A stretch of DNA of 51,299 bases from SAR86 cluster bacterium SAR86B (GTDB lineage: Bacteria > Pseudomonadota > Gammaproteobacteria > Magnimaribacterales > Magnimaribacteraceae). A model generated the notes under the pieces. That model saw only the letters and a program-made list of their open reading frames with translations, had not been told where the DNA came from and ran no database searches. The stretch spans positions 1 through 51,299 of the forward strand of contig CAJJAM010000002.1 of the NCBI GenBank assembly GCA_905182235.1. Direction: 5' to 3'. The translations under genes were made by a program, and so were the position numbers. This document shows positions 1 to 6,536 of the stretch, one piece after another; the first letter of the stretch is position 1, and each line of letters begins with the position of its first letter.

Positions 1-1
1 A

Positions 2-592
2 AAGGGCCCTATAACTCATTTCTCCGGAGGTGAGAAAGCAAGACTTGCGTTGGCTATCATTGCCTTTCAAAAGCCCAACCTTCTGCTTATGGATGAGCCA
101 ACAAATCATTTAGACATGGATATGAGGCAGGCTCTTACAGTTGCTCTGCAAGAATTTGGAGGCGCCATTTTGCTTATTTCTCATGACAGGCACCTTTTAG
201 TGAACACAGTGGATGAATTTTTGATTATTGATGATGGAAAACTAACAAACTTTAATGGCGATTTGGAAGATTATCGAAAGGCAGTCTTGAAAGGCACAAC
301 AAACTTCAAATCAAAAAAAGTAATCCAAGAGACCGATACAAAACCTATTGTAAAGATTGATAAAAAACAGGCTCGGCAAATCAGAGCTCAAATATCAACT
401 AATGAAAAAACTTTAAAGCGCCTTCAAAGAAAGCTTTCTGAAACTGAAGAGTTCTTAAATTCTCCTGAGTCTTACACTGATGAATCTGGGCCGGACCTGC
501 AGTCTCTCTTAAGAAATCAAGCAGACCTTACATCTCAAATTGAATTAACTGAAGAAGAGTGGCTGCAACTTAACACCCAACTAGAAAATTAA
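2..592 (+). CDS. ABC-F family ATPase, YheS-like (3' part only)
   Basis: This is the C-terminal part of a cytoplasmic ABC-F protein with two ATPase domains; members act on the ribosome or translation rather than in transport. The reading frame is open from base 2, so the start lies outside the window. Visible are the signature SGGEKARL, Walker B LLLMDEPTNHLD with the ABC-F style NHLD, and the switch histidine in ISHDRHLL, followed by a charged linker and a C-terminal coiled coil of about 70 residues rich in K, E and L. The phrase DMRQAL and the GDLEDY segment resemble E. coli YheS more than Uup or EttA. Family assignment is firm, subfamily likely. Confidence 0.88.
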   Translation, partial: KGPITHFSGGEKARLALAIIAFQKPNLLLMDEPTNHLDMDMRQALTVALQEFGGAILLISHDRHLLVNTVDEFLIIDDGKLTNFNGDLEDYRKAVLKGTTNFKSKKVIQETDTKPIVKIDKKQARQIRAQISTNEKTLKRLQRKLSETEEFLNSPESYTDESGPDLQSLLRNQADLTSQIELTEEEWLQLNTQLEN

Positions 593-681
593 ATTTAGTT
601 GTTCTAAGAAGAAAGATTCTACCTGCCTTTTCAGAGTCATCTCAAACATATAGACTTTGATGAATACATTGCCAATTACAC

Positions 682-2442
682 ATGAAGAACTCCAAATACT
701 GCTTAAGCCTAATTTTATCTTTTATTGCATTATCTGCATTAGCCGAGGCTGATGAAAATCGTGAATTTCTAGCGTTCCTTGAAGATGAATGGCAATTTGA
801 ACTAAGTCAAAGCCCAGTTTACGCAACTGCTATGGGCGTTAAAGGGTACGAAACGTTATGGAGAGATAATTCATTAGAAGCAATAGGAGCCAGAAGGTCA
901 CACAACAAGGAAACAGTTAATACTCTCAAAGGGTTTAAAAAGGAAGACTTGTCCGAAACCAATCAATTAAATTTAAGACTTTTTACTGATCTAGCAAAAA
1001 AAGAATTAGAAATAGATCAATTTAACAGACATTTACTTCCGTTCAGTCACAGGGGCGGTATTCAGCTAGCTCACGAAGATGCAGAGACTCTCCCTTTTAA
1101 GAATCCACAAGATTACAGGTTTTGGATTGAGCGCCTGAAAAATTTAGACCAACGGGTTAATCAAACAATTGTGCTGGCTAAACAAGGAATAAAAAAAGGT
1201 TATAAAGCGCCCAAGGTATTAATGAACAGGGTTGATAGACAAATAGATTTACAGAGTCGTGATAATGTTAATAAAAATCCTTTCTTCAAAATTTTTATAA
1301 ACCTGCCTGACTCGATTCCAGATGAAGAAAAAACTGCTATAAGAGCAGAAGCTAAAAAGGTTATTGAAGAAGTGGTCATTCCATCATATCAGTTACTAGG
1401 AAAATATTTTAAAGATGAATACTTACCGCAATCAAGGGGCACGGTTGGTTTGTATGATATTCCTGATGGTAGGAAATTATATGAAGTATTGGCAAAGTCT
1501 TTCACGACCACAAATCTATCGCCAAAAGAAATACATCAAATAGGATTGGATGAGGTTCAAAGAATAAGAGGCGAGATGGAAGTCGTTATTAAAGAGCTGG
1601 AATTCGAAGGGTCTTTTAAGGATTTCTTAACCTTCCTAAGAGAAGATGAAAGGTTTTATTACAAAACTTCTGAAGAGTTGTTTGAAGGTTATCTCGCAGT
1701 TTCAAAAAGAATAGATCCTGAATTGGTAAAACTGTTTGGCAATCTTCCAAGAACACCTTATGGTTTAAGGGCTATTCCTGAAGAATCTGCTCCTGATACT
1801 ACCACAGCTTATTATATGTCCCCTTCTCCGGATGGATTAAGAGCCGGTTATTATTACGTCAACTTATATAAGCCTGAAACTAGACCAAAATTTGAGATGG
1901 AAGTCCTTTCTGTGCATGAGGCCGTGCCGGGACACCATTTACAAATTTCTTTAGCAATGGAAATGGGAGAAATGCCCATGTTTAGAAGAGTAAGTCCCTA
2001 CACTGCTTTTGTTGAAGGATGGGGCTTGTACAGCGAAAGCTTGGGTTACGATTTAGGTTTATACAAAGATCCCTACTCTAAGTTTGGGCAGCTAACTTAC
2101 GATATGTGGAGAGCCGTAAGGTTGGTAGTAGACACCGGCATGCATTATTACGAATGGGATAGACAAAAAGCCATAGATTTCTTTTTAGATAACGCCGGTA
2201 AATCAGAGCTAGACATTATCAACGAGATTGATCGATACATAGTCATGCCGGGTCAAGCCTTGGCGTACAAAATTGGCCAAATGAAATTTTTAAGTTTGAA
2301 ACAAAAAGCCAGGACGGAGTTAGGAGAAGAATTTAATATCAGAGACTTTCACGACACTGTACTAAGTCAAGGTGCCCTCCCCTTGAACGAATTGGATTCT
2401 ATTATCGAGAGCTACATACAAGAGAATAAAAAACAGCTTTAG
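682..2442 (+). CDS. DUF885 family metallopeptidase-like protein, secreted
   Basis: The 586-residue protein belongs to the DUF885 family, whose members look like zinc peptidases but mostly have no defined substrate. It starts with a signal peptide (hydrophobic run at residues 9-20, then ALAEAD), so the domain should be periplasmic. The family hallmark HEAVPGHHLQ lies at residues 412-421; H412, E413 and a following His are the likely metal ligands and base. The downstream FVEGWGLYSE motif supplies the usual further acidic ligand. Length is normal for the family. It stands alone on the plus strand and converges on the small-gene patch. Metallopeptidase chemistry is inferred from the motif, not shown. 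Confidence 0.85.
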   Translation: MKNSKYCLSLILSFIALSALAEADENREFLAFLEDEWQFELSQSPVYATAMGVKGYETLWRDNSLEAIGARRSHNKETVNTLKGFKKEDLSETNQLNLRLFTDLAKKELEIDQFNRHLLPFSHRGGIQLAHEDAETLPFKNPQDYRFWIERLKNLDQRVNQTIVLAKQGIKKGYKAPKVLMNRVDRQIDLQSRDNVNKNPFFKIFINLPDSIPDEEKTAIRAEAKKVIEEVVIPSYQLLGKYFKDEYLPQSRGTVGLYDIPDGRKLYEVLAKSFTTTNLSPKEIHQIGLDEVQRIRGEMEVVIKELEFEGSFKDFLTFLREDERFYYKTSEELFEGYLAVSKRIDPELVKLFGNLPRTPYGLRAIPEESAPDTTTAYYMSPSPDGLRAGYYYVNLYKPETRPKFEMEVLSVHEAVPGHHLQISLAMEMGEMPMFRRVSPYTAFVEGWGLYSESLGYDLGLYKDPYSKFGQLTYDMWRAVRLVVDTGMHYYEWDRQKAIDFFLDNAGKSELDIINEIDRYIVMPGQALAYKIGQMKFLSLKQKARTELGEEFNIRDFHDTVLSQGALPLNELDSIIESYIQENKKQL

Positions 2443-2491
2443 ATGCAGCCATGACCGTTAAAATATTGAAAAAAAGAAACTTGGTGCAGGT

Positions 2492-2878
2492 TTAGATTTT
2501 ATTGTTCTTTAAAATTTCTTTAAAATACGAGTCTCTTTTACGTATAACTTGACTGCCATTCATAAACTGGCATTGCCAAAATAGATTATTTCTCTGCATT
2601 ACTAAAGATTTTCTATTTATCTTTATTCTTTCATTTAATTCTTTTTCTCGCCACATTAGATTATGAACATCGCCAGATAATTCCGTTCCAATAAGGTTTT
2701 TAAGTGTATTCAAATAATTCTGTGTAGACGTATTGTATCGAACAGTTCCTTTATCTAAATCAAGCCTGTACCAATTAACCAACAATCTATCATCACTTTT
2801 ACACTCCAGCCCTATTTCTTCTGACCAAGCTCCCAGAGACATGAGCAAGGTCAGCAAGGTAATGGTTAAGGATTTCAT
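2492..2878 (-). CDS. Small secreted protein, unknown function
   Basis: I do not recognise this 128-residue protein. It has a clear signal peptide (MKSLTITLLTLLMS, predicted cut after GAWS) and a basic mature part with two cysteines that could pair (GLECKS and WQCQFM). The ATG overlaps the stop of the gene before it by 4 bases, so it is the last gene of a three-gene unit that begins at 3813. Its first 45 bases closely match the start of the gene at 3361-3813, although the mature proteins are not alike. Periplasmic location is likely. Confidence 0.6.
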   Translation of the reverse strand: MKSLTITLLTLLMSLGAWSEEIGLECKSDDRLLVNWYRLDLDKGTVRYNTSTQNYLNTLKNLIGTELSGDVHNLMWREKELNERIKINRKSLVMQRNNLFWQCQFMNGSQVIRKRDSYFKEILKNNKI

Positions 2879-3354
2879 ATCGGAAACCTAAGTAGGTCCT
2901 TTATAGGCTGAACAGGATTTGGTTTATCCTTAATTATATTTTCAGCTGCCAACAGGATAGAACGCTCATGTTCTCCCATGAAATTAGCTATGAAACAAGC
3001 TTCTGAATCTTCTTCGTCTACTAGTGTTGATAATTCTTCGTATTGAGGAAGGTAAATATTTTTTACTGATTGATGTATGTTTTCAAATTGCTCCTTAAAT
3101 GACATTCCTTTGAAGCTCTCAGCTATCTCAAGACCTTGATTTCTTAATGATTTGTTCTCTTCAATTGGTAAGCCCAGTTTTACAAGTAAAGGTCTCATTA
3201 TTGCTTTTCCCTCTGTTTCAAGTTGGAGCATATTGCTAAAAATATAACGCTGGTTATCGTCTTCAGCCAAAGTAAGCATGGACTCGAATATCATTTCGCC
3301 AACTTGTTCGCCTAGATAGACCTCAGATAAGCATTCCTTAAATTTTTGATTCAT
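2875..3354 (-). CDS. Helical protein, possibly ferritin-like fold
   Basis: This 159-residue protein has no signal peptide or membrane segment and appears almost wholly alpha-helical, with acidic residues spaced along helices (EVYLGEQVGEMIFESM, LQLETEGKAIM, MGEHERSIL). The spacing and the EHE element recall ferritin-like four-helix bundles, but a complete ExxH metal-site pair is not obvious, so this is only a suggestion. It lies 6 bases after the NTF2-like gene and overlaps the following secreted protein by 4 bases, so the three are probably made together. A cytoplasmic location contrasts with its secreted neighbours. Confidence 0.55.
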   Translation of the reverse strand: MNQKFKECLSEVYLGEQVGEMIFESMLTLAEDDNQRYIFSNMLQLETEGKAIMRPLLVKLGLPIEENKSLRNQGLEIAESFKGMSFKEQFENIHQSVKNIYLPQYEELSTLVDEEDSEACFIANFMGEHERSILLAAENIIKDKPNPVQPIKDLLRFPI

Positions 3355-3360
3355 ATTTGT

Positions 3361-3813
3361 TTATTTAGTTTCTCTATTTACTAAGTCCGATTGAAGAAAT
3401 TTTAGCTTTAATTCCGCACCCTCTTTCACTAAATAAACACTTTCTAGCCAATTTGAGATTACTGATTCATCGTCAGTTGTTTTGAAAACACCATCATTAA
3501 CATAGGATATGTGTGCAGAATTATCATCTATTGATACAACGTAATTCGATAGAACCCAATCAGTAGATACAGTAGTCTTAGAAGCGTCTTGAAGAAATTC
3601 ATCAAATTCATTCATATCCCATGCCTTACCCATTTCAAATATTTGGAAATCATCGGTCAGAATAGTTAATATTTTTTCCTTCTGGTAAATCTCAATATCT
3701 AACAAATTAAAAAATTGATTTAATTTAGAAATTGCTTCTTTCTCTGTAATAGAATCAGCCCACAGGCCTCCAGAGACCAGTAAGGTTAGTAAGGTGATGG
3801 TTAGGTGTTTCAT
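3361..3813 (-). CDS. Secreted NTF2-like (SnoaL/DUF4440-type) protein
   Basis: The 150-residue protein has a signal peptide (MKHLTITLLTLLVS, cut near WADS) and a mature part with the pattern of NTF2-fold domains: an N-terminal helix pair, then strands ending in YLVKEGAELKLKFLQSD. No catalytic residues can be named. I chose the ATG at 3813, which follows a good Shine-Dalgarno sequence (TTGGAGAGC), rather than the in-frame TTG 12 bases upstream. Promoter repeat copy A lies just upstream. The signal peptide and its DNA are nearly shared with the protein at 2492-2878. The fold call is moderate, the function unknown. Confidence 0.6.
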   Translation of the reverse strand: MKHLTITLLTLLVSGGLWADSITEKEAISKLNQFFNLLDIEIYQKEKILTILTDDFQIFEMGKAWDMNEFDEFLQDASKTTVSTDWVLSNYVVSIDDNSAHISYVNDGVFKTTDDESVISNWLESVYLVKEGAELKLKFLQSDLVNRETK

Positions 3814-3833
3814 AAAGCTCTCCAAATTCTCAG

Positions 3834-3873
3834 TTAACTATACCACCAACTGATAAACATCCAATATGAGCTA
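3834..3873 (-). promoter_or_regulatory. Conserved promoter repeat, copy A
   Basis: Read on the minus strand, a TTGGAT box (3859-3864) and TATAGT box (3837-3842) are separated by 16 bases, with TGG before TATAGT making an extended -10. The core CAGTTGGTGGTATAG is shared with copies B-E. Copies A and E form one subtype (CATATTRGATGT upstream of the spacer). The stop codon of the preceding gene lies inside the repeat, as if the repeat had joined onto that gene's end. It should drive 3813-2492. Confidence 0.62.
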
Positions 3874-4317
3874 AGGAGCAAGACTAGATCTGGCTTGAAC
3901 TCCCCAGTGACCATTGTCGTTTGTAAGGATATACAATGACTGATAATTTTTTAATGGGTTATTATTTTTATCGTATCGTTGGAAAATGGTAGAAATATGA
4001 ACTTTATTTTCTGATTCTAAGACGACATTTCTAGATACCCAAGCTGAATGATGCCAACCTGTTGCGACAAGACGATCAAAGATATCTACCGATGAGAACT
4101 CTTTCTTATTAGCCCATACTTTGACACCTCCGCCCGCCAATCGTACATGAGGATAATTTAATGTTTCTGACCACTCTTCCATGTCCCTGCTATTAAACGT
4201 CAACATAAAGGAGTCTAAAACTTGCATTGCTTGATCAGCAGATCCTGGTTGGTCTTTTTCAGCACTCCAAACAATCGTGGCCATAAGCATTGTTATTAGA
4301 AGTGTTAGTTTTTTCAT
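3871..4317 (-). CDS. Secreted NTF2-like (SnoaL-type) protein
   Basis: This 148-residue protein has a signal peptide (MKKLTLLITMLMATIVWS) and a SnoaL-like mature domain: an opening helix (AMQVLDSFMLTFNSRDMEEW) and the closing strand WGVQARSSLAP, both typical of a large group of small NTF2-fold proteins. It begins directly after the stop codon of the gene at 4318-4545 (TAA then ATG), so the two are surely co-transcribed. Its stop codon falls inside promoter repeat A. A binding or scavenging role in the periplasm is possible, but nothing in the sequence identifies a ligand. Confidence 0.65.
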   Translation of the reverse strand: MKKLTLLITMLMATIVWSAEKDQPGSADQAMQVLDSFMLTFNSRDMEEWSETLNYPHVRLAGGGVKVWANKKEFSSVDIFDRLVATGWHHSAWVSRNVVLESENKVHISTIFQRYDKNNNPLKNYQSLYILTNDNGHWGVQARSSLAP

Positions 4318-4545
4318 TTAATCCTGCTCTGGATAATCCAAAGTTTCGCAGTAACCATATACGGTAGAACCACAAACATTATCTCCAGCTGGGCATTTCT
4401 GGTTTTCCCTTAAATCACATTCTTGGAAAGAAGCATAATTTTCTTCTCCGATTTCTACTTTAATCTCAACATCTGATACTAAGGCTATAACTCCAATAGC
4501 AACGATAGCAATTAACACCCATATTTGATTCTTACTAATGTTCAT
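4318..4545 (-). CDS. Small membrane-anchored Cys-rich protein, unknown
   Basis: The 75-residue protein has one N-terminal membrane segment (residues 8-24) and a short outer part with four cysteines (ECDLRENQKCPAGDNVCGSTVYGYCE), which would suit two disulfides in the periplasm. I do not recognise the family. It is the first gene of a pair with the SnoaL-like gene. The ATG lies only 6 bases after the TATAGT of promoter repeat B, with no room for a ribosome-binding site, so the transcript is probably leaderless. Confidence 0.55.
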   Translation of the reverse strand: MNISKNQIWVLIAIVAIGVIALVSDVEIKVEIGEENYASFQECDLRENQKCPAGDNVCGSTVYGYCETLDYPEQD

Positions 4546-4548
4546 AGA

Positions 4549-4621
4549 TTAACTATACCACCACCAACTGATACCTCCTCCAAGCTTGGCAGGGCTTTGA
4601 AGATTGTGAGGTTGTTGGAAA
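4549..4621 (-). promoter_or_regulatory. Conserved promoter repeat, copy B
   Basis: This copy shares about 70 bases with copies C and D, including the distal part CTTCAAAGCCCTGCCA. TATAGT (4552-4557) is preceded by TGG. The TTGGAG box (4578-4583) is 20 bases away instead of 16 because this copy has an extra GGT and one more base, so the extended -10 may carry most of the activity. The ATG of the next gene starts 6 bases beyond TATAGT. Confidence 0.6.
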
Positions 4622-4679
4622 ATTTACTATTTAGGTTTAAATATCTACTTATCAGTAGTTGAACAATTTGCGGAATGGG

Positions 4680-4907
4680 TTATTCATCACCCGCAATATC
4701 AGAGAAATAGCTTTTTGGTTTAGAACCTTCATTAGCATCGGCTGGTAGTCCTTGTCTTGTTAAAGCTCCCGAAGCTCTTTTTCTTTCTTCTTGTTCTTGT
4801 TCTTCTCCAGACTCTTCAACCATGCCTGCTTTAGACTCATACTCTTTCTGCTCTATGTTCTCGTCAGCATTGCCTTTCCAGAGCCATTTTAATATTTTCT
4901 TAATCAC
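4680..4907 (-). CDS. Small acidic protein with basic amphipathic N-terminus
   Basis: About 75 residues with no recognisable family. The N-terminus (IKKILKWLWKG) is a basic, tryptophan-bearing amphipathic helix that could sit on a membrane. It is followed by a very acidic stretch (EESGEEQEQEERKRASGAL) and a tail ending SDIAGDE. I prefer the GTG at 4907, 6 bases after TATAGT of promoter repeat C, which matches the geometry at copy B. A TTG one codon upstream is the alternative. A 58-base gap separates its stop from repeat B. It could be a spurious frame, but position and promoter favour a gene. Confidence 0.45.
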   Translation of the reverse strand: MIKKILKWLWKGNADENIEQKEYESKAGMVEESGEEQEQEERKRASGALTRQGLPADANEGSKPKSYFSDIAGDE

Positions 4908-4910
4908 CAA

Positions 4911-4985
4911 CTAACTATACACCAACTGAGACTTCCTCCAAATTTGGCAAGGCTATTGGAATATTGAAGCAAGGGAACTTGGTTA
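4911..4985 (-). promoter_or_regulatory. Conserved promoter repeat, copy C
   Basis: TTGGAG (4936-4941), 16 bases, TATAGT (4914-4919). This copy has lost three bases before the -10, so the exact TGn extension is absent. The distal part is recognisable but more diverged than in B and D. The preceding gene's stop codon (4990) lies within 5 bases of the repeat's far edge. Confidence 0.58.
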
Positions 4986-4989
4986 GGTC

Positions 4990-5328
4990 TTAGAGGATAC
5001 CTAAGAAAAAGAAGAGCAATAATAATAAAGGCAATCCAAGATAGAACGCTGTATCTATCTTCTTTTCAATTCCATTTTTAAGTATGGAGAGTGAAAGAGC
5101 TTCTCCAATTGAGCCTACCTGAAAGATATTTTTAATTAACTTATAAACTGGGTTAAATATATAGAGAAGAAATATAATGACAATATAGCCTACCAATCCC
5201 CTATCTAAGAGTGCACTCACCAATCCAACAAAGTTTCCTCTTATATCTGGACTAAAAAGGACACCAACTAAAACAGCTATAACAACTAAGGTCTCAGCTA
5301 TAATTAATATCTTTCTTATATACTCCAT
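4990..5328 (-). CDS. Small integral membrane protein, unknown
   Basis: The 112-residue protein has three strong hydrophobic segments (about residues 7-25, 45-60 and 96-111) and little else, so it is an inner-membrane protein of unknown role. The segment between them (NPVYKLIKNIFQVGSIGEALSLSILKNGIEKKID) is basic and probably cytoplasmic. The ATG follows a strong AGGGAGAAG ribosome-binding site that is almost identical to the one before the gene at 5713-6129. It is a single-gene cassette between promoter repeats C and D. Confidence 0.55.
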   Translation of the reverse strand: MEYIRKILIIAETLVVIAVLVGVLFSPDIRGNFVGLVSALLDRGLVGYIVIIFLLYIFNPVYKLIKNIFQVGSIGEALSLSILKNGIEKKIDTAFYLGLPLLLLLFFFLGIL

Positions 5329-5349
5329 AATCTTCTCCCTTAATCAGAT

Positions 5350-5418
5350 TTAACTATACCACCAACTGATAAACCTCCAAATCTGGCAGGGCTTTGAAGA
5401 CTATGAGGTTAGGGAAGT
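5350..5418 (-). promoter_or_regulatory. Conserved promoter repeat, copy D
   Basis: The clearest copy: TTGGAG (5375-5380), a 16-base spacer, and extended -10 TGG-TATAGT (5353-5358). It matches copy B over the distal CTTCAAAGCCCTGCCA block. From TATAGT to the ATG at 5328 it matches copy E at 24 of 27 positions, so here the conserved unit includes the leader and ribosome-binding site. Confidence 0.65.
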
Positions 5419-5580
5419 TTAGCCTATAAAAGGAAGTACCGAACTTTCTTCAAGTCTCCCATCTTAGCTTTCTATGGGATAGAAGCCTTAATAGAAAGAG
5501 ATAAAGCTTATGATGAGAATGCCTTTGGATTTACTGACGGAAAGAAGAAGGACTATGTATATGGAGATATAGAACTGTGA
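5413..5580 (+). pseudogene. Fragment of an unrecognised gene (3' end)
   Basis: A plus-strand frame is open from the TAG at 5410 to TGA at 5578-5580 and reads like ordinary protein (YRTFFKSPILAFYGIEALI, then KKKDYVYGDIEL), but it lacks a start codon. It begins where promoter repeat D ends. Its TGA overlaps a GTG that opens the next small frame, the coupling typical of bacterial gene pairs. I read it as the tail of a gene cut off when the cassette patch formed. It could be chance, since it is only about 55 codons. Confidence 0.3.
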
Positions 5581-5738
5581 AAGTAGCTTTCTACCTCTTC
5601 GATGTAATTGTTACCAAACTAACCATTCTTCTTTTTACAGGCTTCTTTGCTACTAGCACTCAAGCTGACGTAGAAATACTAACCCTAAGAAAAGTTGAAT
5701 TATTCAACTCTTTTAAAACTGAAGTTGAATTAAATTAA
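5577..5738 (+). CDS. Possible small secreted peptide (53 aa)
   Basis: GTG start overlapping the TGA of the upstream fragment by 4 bases. The product has a hydrophobic segment (residues 11-24, VTKLTILLFTGFFA) followed by a signal-peptidase-like site (STQADVE) and about 22 mature residues. It overlaps the 3' end of the minus-strand gene at 5713. It may be a relic of the same lost operon rather than a working gene. Confidence 0.3.
   Translation: MKVAFYLFDVIVTKLTILLFTGFFATSTQADVEILTLRKVELFNSFKTEVELN
5687..5712 (-). terminator. Possible weak terminator
   Basis: On the minus strand the 7-bp inverted repeat AGTTGAATAATTCAACT is followed by TTTTC, just after the stop codon of the gene at 5713. The stem is AT-rich and therefore weak. 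It could also work from the plus strand, where it lies within the small frame at 5577. Confidence 0.35.
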
Positions 5739-6129
5739 TCGAAGTTTCCTTGTCTTGGTTATTAATAAAATTCCTGTTAAAAGGGTTTATTAGATTGTTT
5801 GTGCTAAAAGCATTAAGTCTATAATTAGAATCTCTTGAGTTTCTATCTTTTCCAGCAAGCGTAAAACCATATCCATCTGCAAAGGAGTTATCAGAAACTA
5901 AATTTGAATCATTGTTACTATTATTTCTAACTACGTAAATGACTATGCCAGCAATTAAAACTACTCCAATACCTATATTTTTAGACTTTTTATCTTCACA
6001 GTCTGGGTCTGGATTGTATTCACATCCATCAAATTTTATGTCCGTTGAGTTCGGTGAAGCATTTATTCCTGAGGAAAAAATAATAAAAGCTAATAACGAT
6101 AAAGTAGTAAGTATTTTTTTTAATATCAT
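5713..6129 (-). CDS. Secreted or membrane-anchored small protein, unknown
   Basis: From the ATG at 6129, which follows a GAGGAAGAAG ribosome-binding site, the product is about 138 residues; a TTG 15 bases upstream is less likely. It has a signal peptide (LTTLSLLAFIIFSSGINA), a short part with two cysteines (CEYNPDPDCEDKK), a second hydrophobic segment (IGIGVVLIAGIVIYVV) and a polar, Asn/Ser-rich tail. This layout resembles small envelope proteins with a C-terminal anchor in mid-chain, but I know no family. It is driven by promoter repeat E. Confidence 0.5.
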   Translation of the reverse strand: MILKKILTTLSLLAFIIFSSGINASPNSTDIKFDGCEYNPDPDCEDKKSKNIGIGVVLIAGIVIYVVRNNSNNDSNLVSDNSFADGYGFTLAGKDRNSRDSNYRLNAFSTNNLINPFNRNFINNQDKETSINLIQLQF

Positions 6130-6149
6130 AATCTTCTTCCTCAATTAGA

Positions 6150-6190
6150 TTTAACTATACCACCATCTGGTATACATCTAATATGGGCTA
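6150..6190 (-). promoter_or_regulatory. Conserved promoter repeat, copy E
   Basis: TTAGAT (6176-6181), a 16-base spacer, and extended -10 TGG-TATAGT (6154-6159). It belongs to the copy A subtype upstream, but its leader down to the ATG at 6129 resembles copy D. Within it TATACCA and TGGTATA form a perfect 7-bp inverted repeat around 5 bases, which the other copies lack. Confidence 0.58.
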
Positions 6191-6242
6191 GAAATGTTTG
6201 AGGATGCTATATGTATCCCCTGTTTCCAATGGGCTTCTGCCC

Positions 6243-6291
6243 TCCCCTAGAAAAATGTGTAAACCGCACGAACAGTGAGTGTTTTAGGGGA
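6243..6291. repeat. Inverted repeat TCCCCTA/TAGGGGA
   Basis: TCCCCTA (6243-6249) and TAGGGGA (6285-6291) flank 35 bases. TCCCCTAG also occurs in the same orientation at the 3' end of the nearby tRNA-Glu gene (6417-6424), so the left arm may be a worn copy of the tRNA end. Confidence 0.35.
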
Positions 6292-6296
6292 AACTG

Positions 6297-6360
6297 TGAC
6301 TACATTATGACTACAGCTTTTTTTACTATGTGACTACATATAGGTCTTATATGACTACAT
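6297..6360. repeat. Four direct repeats TGACTACA
   Basis: TGACTACAT or TGACTACAG occurs at 6297-6305, 6308-6316, 6331-6339 and 6352-6360. The starts are 11, 23 and 21 bases apart, about one, two and two helical turns, as expected for a protein bound to one face of DNA. They lie just beyond the 3' end of tRNA-Glu, where arm-type sites of tyrosine integrases are usually found. The stretch 6191-6411 holds no gene. Confidence 0.6.
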
Positions 6361-6411
6361 TGTCCCTTAAGTTTCTAAGAAACATTGATAAAAACAAGGA
6401 TAGTAAGCAAG

Positions 6412-6486
6412 TGGCGTCCCCTAGGAGAGTCGAACTCCTGTTGCCTGGATGAAAACCAGGTGTCCTAACCACTAGACGAAGGGGAC
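6412..6486 (-). tRNA. tRNA-Glu (TTC)
   Basis: A 75-base cloverleaf with acceptor GTCCCC/GGGGAC, anticodon loop containing TTC (CTGGTTTTCATCCAG), T-arm GGAGTTCGACTCTCC and an encoded CCA end. It is a familiar integration target, and the direct repeats at 6297-6360 lie just past its 3' end. Confidence 0.97.
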
Positions 6487-6536
6487 TAAAGAGCAGCATT
6501 GTATGGAGGACTAGCTATAAGGTCAAACCTAATTAG

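Noticed and set aside
5577-5738. Type I toxin peptide
   Set aside because: The peptide is short and hydrophobic, but it has a signal-peptidase-like site and no antisense RNA promoter could be identified.
3834-6190. Integron attC sites, given repeated elements between small genes
   Set aside because: The repeats lack the paired GTTRRRY/RYYYAAC core ends and their inverted symmetry, there is no intI, and their fixed placement before start codons with -35/-10 boxes suits promoters better.
3834-6190. CRISPR array
   Set aside because: The repeats are hundreds of bases apart with genes between them, vary in length, and no cas genes are present.
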